The notes under the pieces were generated by a model. The model made no database searches. It saw nothing but the letters and a program-made list of their open reading frames with translations, and was not told the origin of the DNA. This document shows positions 31,141 to 44,674 of a stretch of 64,000 nucleotides of DNA, one piece after another. Source of the DNA: Symmetrospora coprosmae. Lineage: Eukaryota > Basidiomycota > Cystobasidiomycetes > Symmetrosporaceae. The stretch is taken from positions 186,001 through 250,000 of the forward strand of contig VUYT01000023.1 in the NCBI GenBank assembly GCA_008802785.1, in the 5' to 3' direction. Position numbers and translations under genes: made by a program. Positions within the stretch are counted from its first letter, which is position 1. Every line of letters starts with the position of its first letter.

Positions 31141-34100
31141 ATGCAGATGCCCCTCCTGCGCGACCTCGCACCGACTTCGGCCGGCAATGACGATTGGCGA
31201 TGGATCATCACCCATGCCATCTCGTTCGTCGCCGCGTGGAGGCTCTTCCGCCTGCTCCTCACCCTCCTCGGGCGACGCCTCCTGCGCTGTCCGACCCTGA
31301 GCGTCGGGTGGTTCTCCATCAACGACCTCCACTGGGACTGGGACACTTCGTCACCCCACACCGCAACGGGCACAACCACCGCCAAAGTACAGGCAATACA
31401 CATTGACCGGCTCGGCCTCGTGTCGCGCTGGGGCAGCGCAAAGGGCCGCGCGGATCATCATGCACCAGCCGGCAGCGTCAATGGCGCATCTAGCAGGAAC
31501 AGGAGCAGGAGCAAGAGCAGAAGCGAGGGGCCAACGATGCCGCTGCCGCACGTCGGATTCCTCACGAGGCTCGCTTACCGCAGACCCGCTTGGGTCGGCC
31601 TGGCCGTCTCGGGCGTTCGCATCGATGTGTGCCTGACGCCCATACGCAGCACAGGCAGCGGAGATGCCGGCGATAAGCCACCACATTCACCGCCCGGGAC
31701 CCCAATGCGGCGAGCCTCTGTCTCTTCATCAAGCAGTTCATCGCGGCCCGCAATCTCGCGGGCCAACACTGCAGAAGGCAGCCCCATGTCGCGCACCGCG
31801 ACGCCGTCTCCCGCCACGCCCGCACCCTCAAACATCGTCATGCGCGCTGCACGCGCCTTCCTGTCGGGCACGGCCATGGCGCACGACATCCGGCGCGAGG
31901 TGCGCACCTTCCTGCTCGGATTCGTGCCGCGCCAGCATCGCATCGTGCTGTCTCGGACGCTGCGCAAGCTGCGCCACCACACGGTCGCGCCCGCGCTGCA
32001 CTACCTGAACGCAGCGGGGCGCCGCGGCAGCGCCCTCACGCTCTTCCTCGCACTAGAGGTCGCCGACGTGCGCGTCGTCTTCCCGCAGCTCGACGCAGAG
32101 CTCTCGCTCGGGCTGCTCCGCGTTGGCGCAGAGATTGTCCGCGGCGGCCTTGACGCCGTCTCAGCGCACCCGCACGTCGGCGCGTGGGTCCGCGCGGAAA
32201 AGCTCGCGCTCACACTCGCGTCCGTCCCGAGCGCGACGTCGCCCTCGACGCCCGGCCTCGGGCCCGGTCCACCCGCGTCTAGCTCGCTTGCAGAAGAGCC
32301 AAAGGCGAAGGTGCAGGCCAAGGTCAAGGCAAGAGGCAAAGTGCTCCGCGCGTTCGAGTTGCCCGGCCCGCTGTTTATCGAGGCGAAAGCGCCTTTCGAC
32401 CCGGCCATCGGCATCGCGGGGCTGTACCACCGCAACGCGGAGCACAAGCTCGAGCCGCGGAAGACCATCCTCGACCTCGAGATTGCTTTCCCGCCGCTGC
32501 CGCTCAGCGCGCACGCGCCGCAGCTCGCTGGTAGTGGCTCGAGCCTCAAATCTGGAGCATCCACATCGCTCAGCGTCAACACGGACGCCCTTCTCCTATG
32601 TGCGCAGCGCGCAAAGGACAGCATATCGCCCAACCCGCGCCTGCACCTCGGCCCGCATCTCGGCCCGCATGTTCATGGACACGAGCACAGTCACAGTCGT
32701 GCCTCGGGTGCTGGCGGAGGGCAGTCGCAGGCTGGCGCCGAGCACGACGACACAGGAGCTCCTTCCGGCACACATCACGACGGCAGACATGACTTTACGG
32801 GCGACCGCGAGCAACAGTACCACGTCCAGGACATCCAGCCCCGGCAGAACCCGGCGGCCATGCTCAAGAGCATCAGGATCTGCATCCCGCTCATCCGCGT
32901 CGCCTCGCACGTCACGAGCGCGAGGGACACGCTGTCCCCGCTGTCCAGCAAGGACGCTAAAGGACAAGGGCGTGTCAGCGGATACTCGATGGAGGCGCGC
33001 CTCAGAAGCTTTGCCCTCGAGTGCGCCATTGGCGGGAAGGTGCACAAGGGCGACAAGCACGTAGAGTGGTTCGGCAGAAATGCGAGTCTCAAGGCAACCG
33101 CAAAAGTTGGGTTCGAAAAGTTGGACGTGGACGTGTCCTCGATGGAGTCGGACTCAGGAAGCAGTGAGTCCGAACTGCTTTTGCGTCCCGTGACAGGAGG
33201 GGTTGCTCATGCTCTGTGCCGCTTACTGCAGGCCTCTCCCGACCGATACGCTTTCTGGAGTTCTCGCCCTCTGGCGTGCATGTCTCGTCTTCCTGGCTAC
33301 CCGGCAGGCTCGACGCGCTGTTCACGACGGCGACCTCCAGCACAGCCGTCACCAGAGCAGAGCGAGCGAACAATCTGCTCTTTGCTGAGGATCGCAGCGT
33401 CAATCGCCTCGTGGTAGAGGCAGACCTCGGAGGAGTAAGCGGCGAGGCGCCCATCGAGATGCTTGACGACCTGCTGCACATGCTGCCGCGGCGACACCGC
33501 AAATGGCGTGAAGCCTCCACCCGACTCTCTGCCCCGCCCGGGAGCTCCCGCTGGCAGGAGGACGACTCCCCTTCTTACGTTGACATCTACGACCCGCCTG
33601 CGCTCGCAGTCGCGATCGAGGTTGGGCGCTGCGGGTACCGCGTTATTGGACCGCAGGACGCGCCGCACAAGACGGCCTTTGGCCCAGGCGAAGACGACGC
33701 CGACCTGTCGAGCGGGTGGTGTGCCCCGTCTGCGCTCTGCCTGCACATCCCCTCCGCCTCATTCCACGTCACATCGCAGTACATTGACGCCTGCCTCAAG
33801 CGTACCGACGCGCAGCGCAGAGAGGCGCGCAATCTTCTTCGGCGCGGTAAGATTGCCATTCCTGACGTGCTGGCATCAAGCCTCTCTAGCCGGCTGAAGG
33901 ACGACAAGGCCGATGCTGAGCGCCCGGGCATGTCGCGCCGCGACCGCAAGACCCTGTTTGACGACATTGAGAACGGTCAGAGCGAGGACACGAACACATC
34001 TTACATGTCAGCAGCGCCGGACCCATTCTCGGCGTCTGCGCGCTCGCAGTCGTACTCGCCCGCACAAACGCCGCCGCCCTCGGACGGCAAGCCTGAGCTC

Positions 34101-37100
34101 CGCTCCAGGCGCGAACGGTTGAAGGAGGTACTGCACAAGTTCATCTCGCCTCAGTCTCCGATGCAGGCGCCGTTCAACCCGCCTCTATTTGCGCATCGGC
34201 GGAACGAGGCAGACCTCGAGCGGCACCCATTCGTCTACAAGGTGCACGCCGGCGCTACCGTCGAGCGCGTCGAGGTTTATCTTCTCTCCGCTGCCGAGCA
34301 GCAGGCGCGCACCAGCAACAGGACCAACCCGACTTCAGCTGGGCCGTCCCGCTTCCCTGCCTCCCAGCACCAGCATCAGCAGTCTGGGACTGGTGCACGC
34401 GGGCACGGGCACGGGCAGAACACTTCGGGCTCACACGCGAGACGGCAGTCCCGACCAACGATCAAAGCCAGGCATGAGATATGCTACTTTGGCCCGCTGC
34501 AGGCCTCGTCCGAGGTCGAATTTACGGGAGGCGAGATCCACCAGCCAAGCGGTAACGATGAGAGCGCCTTTGTTGCCTTCTTGGACACGTCCCGTCGGCA
34601 AGGGCACGTCCGTGTGCTGGTGGAAAGCATCGGCGGGGACGTGTCTCGCTTCGACGTGCATCACAGCTTGAATGGGGTTATGGTCGTGCTAGCAGAGGCT
34701 CTCGCCAGCCGGAGAGGCGAGGAGCGGCACGCGCAGGATGAGCAATTGAACCATGAAAATGGGACAAGGGAAGCGCAGAAAACGCCAAAGCCTTTTGTAC
34801 GGATGCTACCACCCGACATCTATCTCAGCCTCTCCCTGGCCGATGTGAACTTCCACCTCGCTGGGCCGGACCCGAAATTCGATCCGAGCGTGTGTCGTGG
34901 ACTGGCATTCCAGGCAAGCAATGTCACGCTCGAGTATCACCAGCTCTCGCGACATCTCGTCTCGCCTGTCGAGCCGCGGCTGCGGGCGTCCCTCGCCCTG
35001 GTTGACGACATCCGCACACACGCTAATGCCGAGCAGATTGTTCGACCGCACATACGGCAGGCCTTCTTCCGCTTGCATATCAAAGATACCCGTCTGAACC
35101 CGGTCAAGGACGCCGGACAGGAGAGTCGCATCTTGAAAGCCAAGACGGCGGTCGACTCTGGCGGTGCCGAGAGTGCCCTCGCGGGCGAAGGGGCTGGGAC
35201 CTGGGAGTACAAGAACAGGGACAAGCTTGCCGAGCCTACAAGTACAGCAACAGCGGCGAGCGGACCTAGTGGCAGCAAGCGCAGCATATCGCACGCCTTC
35301 ATCAAGGACTTCTTCTGGCTGCCGAACCTCACTGCTCGCATCTCGGTCTGGTCGGAAAAGGACGCAAAGAACGCGGAGAATGAGGGCAAGGATATCGATC
35401 ATGTTGGCGTTGTCGTGCAGGCGCCGACACTCATCGCCCGAATAGAGCTCTTCCAGGTCTACTGCTTTCTCATGGCATTTTCCGCCTTTCGCTCCCTCAA
35501 GCCGCAGGCGAGCGTCCCTCCCGGCGTCCCTATGTCGACAGGCAAGACGGCAAGTCTTCGTCCGGAGCCAGTACTGCGGTACATTGTGGACTTTGTCGAG
35601 ACGCACATCTACCTCACGCTGCCACATGAGGTCCGACTGTTCGGCCGCATCAAGCGGTTCCACGTCGCCAACCAAGGCAAGGACGTCACCCTCAACCTGG
35701 ATCACGCACTCGTGGCGGGCGCAAGCATCATCTCTGCCGGGCAATGGGACGATATTCTGCGTATGCGCGACTGGCAGATCAGCATTGTGGACGAACCAGG
35801 CAATAGCGGGTATCACGAGCATGCCATCTACGCTCAAGGGAGTGGAGCGCGCCTGCGCATTCCGTTCAAGTACCCATTCTCAATCATCATCGACAACTCG
35901 GCCACATTTATCAAGACGATCAAGCAGCTCGTACACCAGTTTGTCAAGGATCGATATGACTCGGCAATCCAGCCCGTCGCAGAGAAGCCAAAGAGGCTGC
36001 CAAAGATCAAGGTTGCCCTCAAGATCTTGGTTCTTGAAGCGGAAGACGATCCCTTCGAAACGAAGCTTGGCCTCATCTGCAGGACAGGCAAAGAGGAGCA
36101 GAAGGAGAGAATCGCGCGGGAGCGAGCCTTCGAAGCAAAGGCCGCCGCCATCAGGAAAGATATGCAGCTTGAGGCACAGCGGGCAGAGTCTGATTCGGAC
36201 GACGGTAGTCAAGAGCGGTCTTCGCCACAACGCGGCAGGAACGGCTGGAGACCGCCGAAGGTATCTATCGAGGACGCGTATGCCGTACTGCAGAGCCTGC
36301 ACTCCCGCAAATGGGTTCAGCGGCACCGAGCCGCTGTCGCTACCAAGGACCGGCGCGAGGAAGGGCAGGTGCGGAGGCTATATGGAACAATGTCAGCCAC
36401 GCTCAGCGATCACACCCTGCCCATTCACCTCTCCAAGTCGCACGTGTCGGCCCCTCTTCTCCGCATGGTGCTAGACAACCCCGCCATCGAGCTCACCCAG
36501 CCCCACTTCGACCAAAAGCCGGATGGACTTGCAGATTTCCTTGCGGAAGTCGGGAAGGGCATGCCCCGGGAGACCCAGTATTCGCTTATTGTTCCTTTCC
36601 ACCTGGACTGGCAGATGAGCGAGGCGCGGGTTCATGTCCGTGACTATCCTCTCCATCTCCTCTACATCCCACCGGTTCAGCAGTCGCACTCCACGGCCAC
36701 ATCGTGGCATCTATCGACCGACTTTGTCATTGCCGAAGAACTGGGCGAGGCAAACTCGTTTCGGAAGGTTCCTGCCGAGATTGTGCCGCGATCCATCTCG
36801 GGCGGCCCGGTGGGTTACATCTTGCAGGTACCTCGGACAGCTATGCCCGTCAAGACGTATGCAAAGCCCGTCATCGACATTGTATCAGTATGGGCCACCC
36901 GGCTGGGCTGGGGCAACTCGATCCAGCCGGCCATTCAGGACATTATGCGCGTGCTCGATTCGCTTACGAAAGCCCCGCCAGACCCATCCGAGCGGATGGG
37001 CTTCTGGGACAAGCTGCGCCTCATCCTTCACTGGCAGGTCACCATCAACCTGAGAGGTGACGGACCGCTTCACTTCATCCTCAAGGGTAGCCGCGATCCG

Positions 37101-40100
37101 TACGACCTTGACGGCGAGGGCGCTGGCTTTGCACTGTGCTACGAGCGCAAAGTAAGATGGCACATTGGCGTCCCGAACGTAGACAATGAGTTCTTCCAGA
37201 TTCTCAGCGAAAGCTTCATCCTGGGCATCCCGGGTAAGCGTTGGGAACTGCGGCCGCCATGCTGGAACGCAGGCTGAATGACCGTTTCCCCATAGACCTC
37301 AAGGACTTCCGCGATGCTGCCGCTACGGGAGTCATCAAACGAGTCGCCCAGAAAGAGGGCGACGATCGCTCCACCGCTGCCCAGTCTGCACATTCCGAGG
37401 GCCAGCATCACACAAAGACATTCCGCCGCACACAAGACTTCCGCAAGGTCTGCGCGAAATTCATGGGTGGCGTCAAATGGGGACTGCGCCTCGATTTTGA
37501 GCGCACTTGTAGGAAAGAGAATTGCGAGCACCAAGATGATCCATGCCAAGGTCGCTTGATAGATCACAAGTGCCGATTCATCAACGATTTCAAGCCGCAC
37601 TACGAAGTGCACACACTCTCCGGAGCAGACGTTAACAACCTATCTCCGGTACGCTGTTTGTCGGCATGACCTCCATCCTTTGGTAGGGGGCGTCGCGCTG
37701 ACGCGTCCTCGACAGGACCACGATTCGTACTTCGGCTTCCGCTCGGACTTCGTCCATGCCTCCATTTCCGTCATTGCTAACATGCACGACGGATCGACTG
37801 ATGTCGACGAGCGCTCCGCCAACTCCATCCACCTCACTCCCAACGGCTTTACGCACTTCTGGGCCTGGTGGCATCTCTTTGATGGCACCATGTCACTGCC
37901 TGTCCGGCACGGTGCCCTCTTTCCAAGTACGCAGCCTCCGTCAAAAAAGTTTGGGCGGCACACCGCCACCATCAAATATCGTCTCCAGCTGGCGCCTGTA
38001 TACATCGCGCACACGTACAAGCAGGAGAGTTGGCAAGATTGGCGGGACTCGCGCACGACTGTGCTGGGTGTCAAAGGCAGGATCGGGATCTTCAACGTCG
38101 ACATGCATCAGCGCATGCAGGAGGAACCTATATACAATACGCATCTTGAAGGGCCGCGCACGCGGCTGCACAAATCGTTCAATCGCGCAGAAATCGACTG
38201 CAAGGGCGTCGATCTGCGCACCATCGCAGCTCGCTTCATCGATCCAAATAAGGCTCACGTCGATATCGGCCAGGAGGGCGATGACACCGATCTAGGCGAG
38301 CTACTGGGTCTTAGTGACACTACTGCTCTCCCAGACGAGGATCTCATCTGGGTCGATCTGGACGATTACCACGATTTGAGCCTGTTCCTGCCCGACATGG
38401 ATCCGACGATGCGCATCATTCCCTGCTTCAAGTCACACCAGCTCGTATACTCACGCTACTCGCAAGCCGACCCTCTGACGCAAAATGTCGCACCGTCGAA
38501 GTTCGGAGATGAGACCACCCACGAATGCTTGCTGAACAAGTCTCCGAGTGAGTTTCTGGCTCGCCAGATTCGCTGGACATACGACAATGGCTGACACCAC
38601 ATGGCATGGCTCATCAGACGCCATCGATGTACAGCTAGAAGCGGCTCAGGGAAGAGTGGACGAGCTTCGCGAGGACGTTCGTGAGAAAGGCCGCCCTTCC
38701 TCTCACTACGTAGGTGCTTTCCCGGCGGACTAGCACACCATTCGACCGCTAAACACCCTCCTGCCCTCAGACCGTGGAGAAAGTCGACCGGCTCAAACGG
38801 CAATTAGCTGCGGCCGAAGTCGGCCTTGCGCGCTTGAAGGCTTTCAAGGAGCGGCAGCAATCAGGCAAAGGGACATCGGATCACACTGAACAGCAGCAGA
38901 ACCTCAGTCCCGAAGTTCTCATCGACCATGATCACATTGCCGACTTCACCGCGTATGAAGGACTCGAGAGATGGATCAATCGACTTATCGTGCATAATCC
39001 CAATCTGGTTATCAGCCAGCAGATTCGAGACATTCTTCTGCGATACTATTACAGCTCCCGCGAGAACCGTCTCTTCCAATGTGAGATGTATTGGTGTCCA
39101 GCGGCCATCTCCAGTGGCTAATGCTGATGCCCATTCTCACAAATGCAGACGCCATGACATCTCGAGCCATCAAGTTCATCCGCGAGCTCGCAGAGGGTCT
39201 TGGAGGCGTGGCAAAGCGACGAGAAGAGCTTCGCCGGCAACGCACGAGCAGCAAGAGGGGTCCCGATGCATGCTCATCCCGAACCGGCTCTACCAACCCG
39301 CAGCGCGCCCCGCGCCAGGAAGACCTACTTGGCTGTCTGCTCAATGACGAAGGACTCAGTTGGTCGATCCGGGATCGCCCCGATCAAGCGAAGGGCGCTG
39401 CTGGCGATGTCGAGCTCGATGCCGAGTCTTCCGTATCTGGCAGTGGCTTTGATCTTGATCCTGATGACGAGGCCTCGAGAGACCTACCCGAGAATCACCA
39501 GACGCGGAATAGCTTCCTCGTGTCGCTGCTCAAGCCGCAAATTGCGCTCAACTCGGACTCCGACTCATCGTCTACCGTCATCTTGACATCTATGTCGGTG
39601 CAGCTCCGAGTCTTCGCCGTGGTAGACACAAAGAACCTCAAGGACCCTATCAATTCGAATGTCATGCATCGCAGCTTCGGCAGCATTCACGCCTTGCAGG
39701 CCTTCTACCCGCACCTGAAAGGCTGGAGAAGCGGCCGGAAGGACTCCCTGCTTAGCGACAGGCGCAACTTTGTGCCCATGGAAGTGCTTCTGGGTGGGGC
39801 GGACGATCTCGAAGATCTCGACCGGATTGTTCCCCGTACAAGCGCGCGCCTTCGGTACGACAAACACAACGGGCTGCGACTGCTGCGCGATGGCAAGGAG
39901 GGCAGTGCCGGGTCTTCGCTCTTCAAGAGCACCTTGGATCGGCTCGCATTCGAGTGCGAGCGCTTCTCGGTCTCGGCTACGCCAAAGCATTACGCGGCCA
40001 TCTACGATGTCGTCACGAATCTTTTGCTCTATGCAGATCCCGAGCAGAAGGCGCGCAGCCAAAAGGTGGAGACCGTCGTCTTGTCCAAAGACTTTTCCGA

Positions 40101-41973
40101 TCGTCAGGGCATCGCCAACAATGTGCAAGCGCAGCAGGAAGAGCTGCGAATCTTGCGGCAGAGGGAGATCAGCTGGATGCAGACAGGGTATACGCATCTG
40201 TCCGTCGAGGAGCTCCAGACAGCCTACAGCAACCGAGTCGAGAGCATTAAAAAGATGGATCTCCTCACTCTCTGGATGGGCGCGATGCAGACGGCGCAGG
40301 ACAGCAAAGCGAGCACAAAGACGATGGGGATGCAGCTGGACGCCAAGGCGAGCGAAATCGTCTGGCATATGCGGGACATGGATGAGCATCCTCTCATCAA
40401 GGTCAGCGTCAAAGGCGTCGAATTCCGCTGGCTCAATCGCAACGACGGCAAGGTGTCCAATGCTCTCGTCATCAAAGATCTCACGGCGCTCAACAGCCGG
40501 CCGGAGCCGGTCTTCTCGGAGATTGTCTCCAAGTACACCACTCTCGAGGGTTCCAGCCAGCCCGCGAAGCAGTCTGACGTGTTCATCGTGGTCCTGTGGC
40601 ACATGCTCTCCCCCGTCGGCGGTATCTCAATTGTCGAGAACTTTCAGGTGCTCCTCCACCCGATTCGACTACAGCTCGAGCAGCGGCTGGGCAAGGAGAT
40701 ACAGGACTACCTGTTCGCAGAGCGGGCAAAGTCAAAGAAGAAGGAGCATGTTAATGGCATGCACGCGTCGGTGCATGGTTCCAGCACGTCTCTGCAGTCG
40801 ATGGACCAAGCGAGTCAGCATAGCGGTGGAAGGAGGCTGCGCGGAGCGGCGTCCAGCGATAGTCTCCAGGCACCCCGGCGCTCAGTCGATACTCACAGCC
40901 TAGCGAGTGATGACGGGTCCTCCCTCTATCTCGCTCCTCACACCTCCTCGTCACAGCTCTCTCCCCATGGCAATGGCTCCGGTCAGCGCAACAGCTCGCT
41001 GCGGCAAAGGAGCTCGTCAGACATTTCTGCGCTCGTGCGAGCTGACGACAACCTCGACGCCGATGAGATGAGAGCCCGTTCCAGAGTCAATAGGACCTTC
41101 CTGCACGTCGAATTCGTTCCGACGGTCTTGTGTCTCTCGTTCAAGGTACGGATTGGCTTTCGGGACTTTGCGGATCACTGGCTGATCCTGGACTCTGCTC
41201 AACTCAACAGGGCGACAAGCAGACCAGCCTGTACGACATCTACGGCCTCATCTACAAGAGTCCCACCATTATTCATTGCAACCGCATTTGGACTTGTGAG
41301 TATAGGTGGTGCACGAGCGCCGAGGAGAGCGCTGACTCCGCTTTCTCGGCTTTAGACGGCGAGCTTGTGAACCAAATCAAAAAAGGTGCGTCTGATCAGC
41401 ATGAAGTAGCGCCGCTCCTGCACTTGGCTCTGACTGTCCCTGCCGCACCCGCTATGAACAGACTTCGCCCGCAGCATCTGGTCGCAAGGCGCCACTCTCA
41501 TCGGGCAGATCCTTACGACAGCCAGGCACAAGCCGCGCTCCGCTGCCAATGCGGTACAGCAGCGTCTCATCAACGCCGTGTCTGACCGTGATAGATCGGG
41601 CGAGCCTAAGCGAGTCAAATCGCTTACTGGCAGTCTGCGCAGCCGAGGGGCGAGCAACGACAGCACGTCAACGATCGGCGGGTCTGTCTTGTCTGCGGAC
41701 CACGTCAAGACGTCGCCTCTGCGGATGGTGGCGCGCTACTCCAGCCGCGACGACGACGCAGAAATCGATGTCGGCGTCGATGTCGATCAGTCGTCCATTG
41801 GCCTTGGCCGGCATGCTAGCCCCCTTTCGGCCGAGGTGCCTGCAGACGGCAGCAGCCTCGATGCGACATCTACCCAGGAGTCGCCAGACTCGCACTCGCT
41901 CGAGCCAAACCAAACCTCGACGAACGGCAGCCTGGCTACGAATGGCGCCCTGCGGTCTTCGAGTGCAAGCTAG
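31141..41973 (+). CDS. FMP27: giant FMP27/Hobbit-family bridge-like lipid transfer protein
   Basis: A single gene of about 10.8 kb and about 3,400 residues. Homologues (yeast Fmp27/Ypr117w, plant SABRE, animal Hobbit/BLTP2) form a long hydrophobic groove of repeated beta modules and span ER-plasma membrane contacts. The N-terminus has one membrane anchor, ISFVAAWRLFRLLLTLLG, near residue 35, then VGWFSINDLHW. Two very long exons (to 33165, and 33236-37236) are followed by shorter ones. Family landmarks include DFFWLPNLTARISVWSEKD and SYFGFRSDFVHASISVIANM. The conserved block LLRYYYSSRENRLFQ is spliced to SARAIKFIRELAEG. Near the end are FLHVEFVPTVLCLSFK, YGLIYKSPTIIHCNRIWT and YGELVNQIKK. The tail is Ser/Thr-rich and disordered. 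Exon joins around 33165/33236, 37236/37297 and 41299/41356 were checked and keep frame. Confidence 0.92.
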
Positions 41974-42655
41974 ATTTACCAGATCTCTCCTGCATCCCTT
42001 GATCTTCCCGCCTAATCTGGAGATCTCATATCGGTCTTTCGTTCTTCGTTCAAACAGTCGCCACCCTTGCAATCTTCAGTCTTTCAGGTACGATCTGATA
42101 GGGCTGTCCCTGGTCTGTGTTGTCAGTACCAACGTGAACGGCTCGCGCTCCATCGCGGGCGCCGAGCCATGGAAATGCACAGGCAGAGCAGTCCCGCATG
42201 ACACGCAGCAGCTGACACTCGCTCGGTCAATTCAAGCAAGCTCGCTCGCCTCCACTCACGTCATGATCTTCCCGCGCTTCGTTCTCCTTGCGGATCGCGT
42301 CCGCACACCCGCTGACGGTATCCACCTCCGCTCTCCGCCCTCCGCTCTCCCCGCTCCCCCGGACTTCCGCTCCGACTCGGCGTTGTCATCTTCCGAGTCA
42401 GTGTCATGTCGACCAGATCCCGCCCGCACGTGCTGGCTTTGCGAGACCCACAGCGCTTGACGTGATGGTGGCGGCTATCAGCGGGCTCGGCGGATAAGCA
42501 CGTCGGGGACAGGACAAGGGAGACACGTCAGTGGGACCCCATGGCACGGTCGAGGCATGGCGAAACCTTTTCAACGCTGTGGGTGGGCTACCCGTGATTG
42601 CGCCCAGCTGAGCCTCCCTCCAACTCTCGCATAGTTCACAGCATCGCAGAGCACT
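41974..42655. other. intergenic region between two plus-strand genes
   Basis: About 680 bp. It should hold the FMP27 3' end and the promoter of the next gene. A C-rich stretch (about 42320-42370, CTCCGCCCTCCGCTCTCC) is the only compositional feature. No RNA gene or element recognised. Confidence 0.5.
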
Positions 42656-44299
42656 ATGGACCTCTCGCGTATCGTGCACGCCCATACTCCTGCCCACGCG
42701 CCAGTCTTGGCCGCGGATTGGGCTGCAGCTGACGCTCGGGACCCGAGCCAAGACCTGGGTCCGTCAGAGCGTCCGATTTTAGCGTCCCGGCTCTCTATAC
42801 CAACCTTCCACGAGCGCAATGTGCCAGCATCCCGTGCATCCGCCCGTTCAGGCGTATCAGCCGGTCCGACCCTCCCAGACCTCTTCGCCCACCAGCTCGT
42901 CTCGACGCACTTCGGCGGATCCGGCCGCCACTTCGAGCCCATGAAGCCGTGGTCCGACACGCTCACTGCCCTGCGTGCAGGTGTCCCCGCTGAAGAGGCG
43001 CTGCATGGGCGCATCGCCTACAACTGCAGCCATCTTCGCAGCTACTTTGCAAAGGTGGCAGTGCAGCCGGAGGGGCATGAGCCGAGCGAGTGCTTGTGAG
43101 TGGCGGCGGGATTCGACTGCTGCCCTTGGACCGATGAGCACCGAATGCACGCGCTGATTGCTCGACCTTCTGGCGTTCCGCAATCTGTTCGCGCCTGGTG
43201 CGCCAGGAACGCCTGCCGCGGGCAAGCGCACAAGCACGGCTACATCTGTCGCTTCTGCAAGGAGCACGTCTCGTCTGACCTGCACCAGATGAAGGTGCGA
43301 CATTGCCCTCCTGCACCCACACGCTGCCTGACGCTGACGCTGACGCTTGATGCCATCGTTTCGCGTCACCCGTTGGTCAGTACGGCCCATGTATCCGGCA
43401 CTTCCGGAGACGCGCGTGCGTGCTCCCCGAGGATGAGCTGGACGTCTTCCTCTCTGCGCTCGACTGTGTTGACGAGCACTACCAGCGCTCGAGCCGGCTG
43501 AGCGAGGCGAGGCACGCAGAGCGGCAGGCGGGGCGACTGGCGGCGGGAATCAGGGCTCGAGCCCAGCGCAGCGGGAGTGCGCAGGGCCAGGCAGGAGAGA
43601 GAGGTGTGCAGACGTCGAAGAGCAGCTCACTCGGTGCTGGCAGCCCTGGGCCCGCAGCACATGGCGCGGATGGATGGGTTGCCCCTGGCAGAGCAAGGAC
43701 GCCAATGCCAGCTGCCCTTGACTCACCTTCAGACGAGGTACATGCGATACAGGAACGGCAGAGGTAAGGGCAGCGCGATCCACTCCCGAATGTGTCGGCC
43801 GGAAGGAAATGTGGCACGGGCTGACCATTCCCAATAATCCTTTTGCTACCCGGCCTCTAGATCTGCCGGCACCAGATCGCAGACACTTACGTCGCCCGGC
43901 AGATCAGGGAGACCACTTTCGGATGCCCGCTACTCGCCCTACACCACCTTGTGGCCCTCCCGGCCCAGCACGACCGACAGCCGCTTCTTAGACGCACGCG
44001 CGCTCAGCCGTGTCTCGACATGGCCTCAGCCCGGCGCGTGGCCCTTCGACAGCGGGGCCAGCGGACAAGCCGATCCGCTCCCGCTGACACCAGGCGTACA
44101 GTGCAAGAATGACGCGCATGCGCTGCCGAGCCCATTCCTGCCCATTGGTCCGGAGATGCAGGGCGCACGGTCACACTGCTGGCAGCGCGTGCTGCACTGC
44201 AAGACGACGGCGTGCACGTCATACGCGCGCACCGACCTCGACCTCGCCTTCACCCTCGCCCCGATATCGATACCGATGTCGAGTCCGGGCTCTATCTAG
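42656..44299 (+). CDS. unrecognised Cys/His-rich protein, possible zinc-binding module
   Basis: ATG at 42656 opens MDLSRIVHAHTPAHAP with a disordered N-terminus, then HGRIAYNCSHLRSYFAKV. Splicing at 43097 (CTT|GTGAGT) to 43210 joins NACRGQAHKHGYICRFCKEH. A second join gives DLHQMKYGPCIRHFRRRAC, a run of Cys/His residues (C-x-C...H-x-H...C-x2-C-x2-H...C-x2-H...C) that looks metal-binding. A charged helix (DCVDEHYQRSSRLSEARHAER) and a Ser/Pro/Gly-rich middle follow. The next intron (GTAAGG...CCTCTAG) leads into SAGTRSQTLTSPGRSG. The C-terminal part holds TPGVQCKNDAH, SHCWQRVLHCKTTAC and ends SIPMSSPGSI. I do not recognise the family. Frame-keeping introns with strong donors support a real gene. 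Confidence 0.6.
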
Positions 44300-44674
44300 C
44301 CATTGAGCTCGACTACGGGGCTGTATCACAGTCGGCTTGCAAGTAGAATGGGGACTTGCAACGCGATGCATGAGGCGGGGCGAGGTGGGACCTGCTGCCT
44401 CTTGAGTGCCGGGTCCACGGCAGCATACACGGTCAGCTTGTAGGTGGCAGGTGTTGTTGTAAAGGAAAGTACGCGAGGGGCAATGAAGGGCGGGCAGGGC
44501 CATGCAGCAGGGTGCGGGGGGTAGAGACTTCAAAAGTTTTGGAGAGGATGTGGGCTTGCTATACGGTGATTATCAGGACTGGACAAGAGTGGGAAACGGA
44601 GCGAAAGAGGCGTCTCTCTGCCGATGCAGGGACACGGCGCAGAGGCAGAGACCGAAGACATGTCGAAGGGAGTA
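44300..44674. other. intergenic region between converging genes
   Basis: About 375 bp between the stops of the Cys/His-rich gene and ADI1. No coding frame, repeat or RNA gene was recognised. Confidence 0.5.

Noticed and set aside
34806-35837. 343-codon minus-strand frame
   Set aside because: Antisense to a long FMP27 exon.
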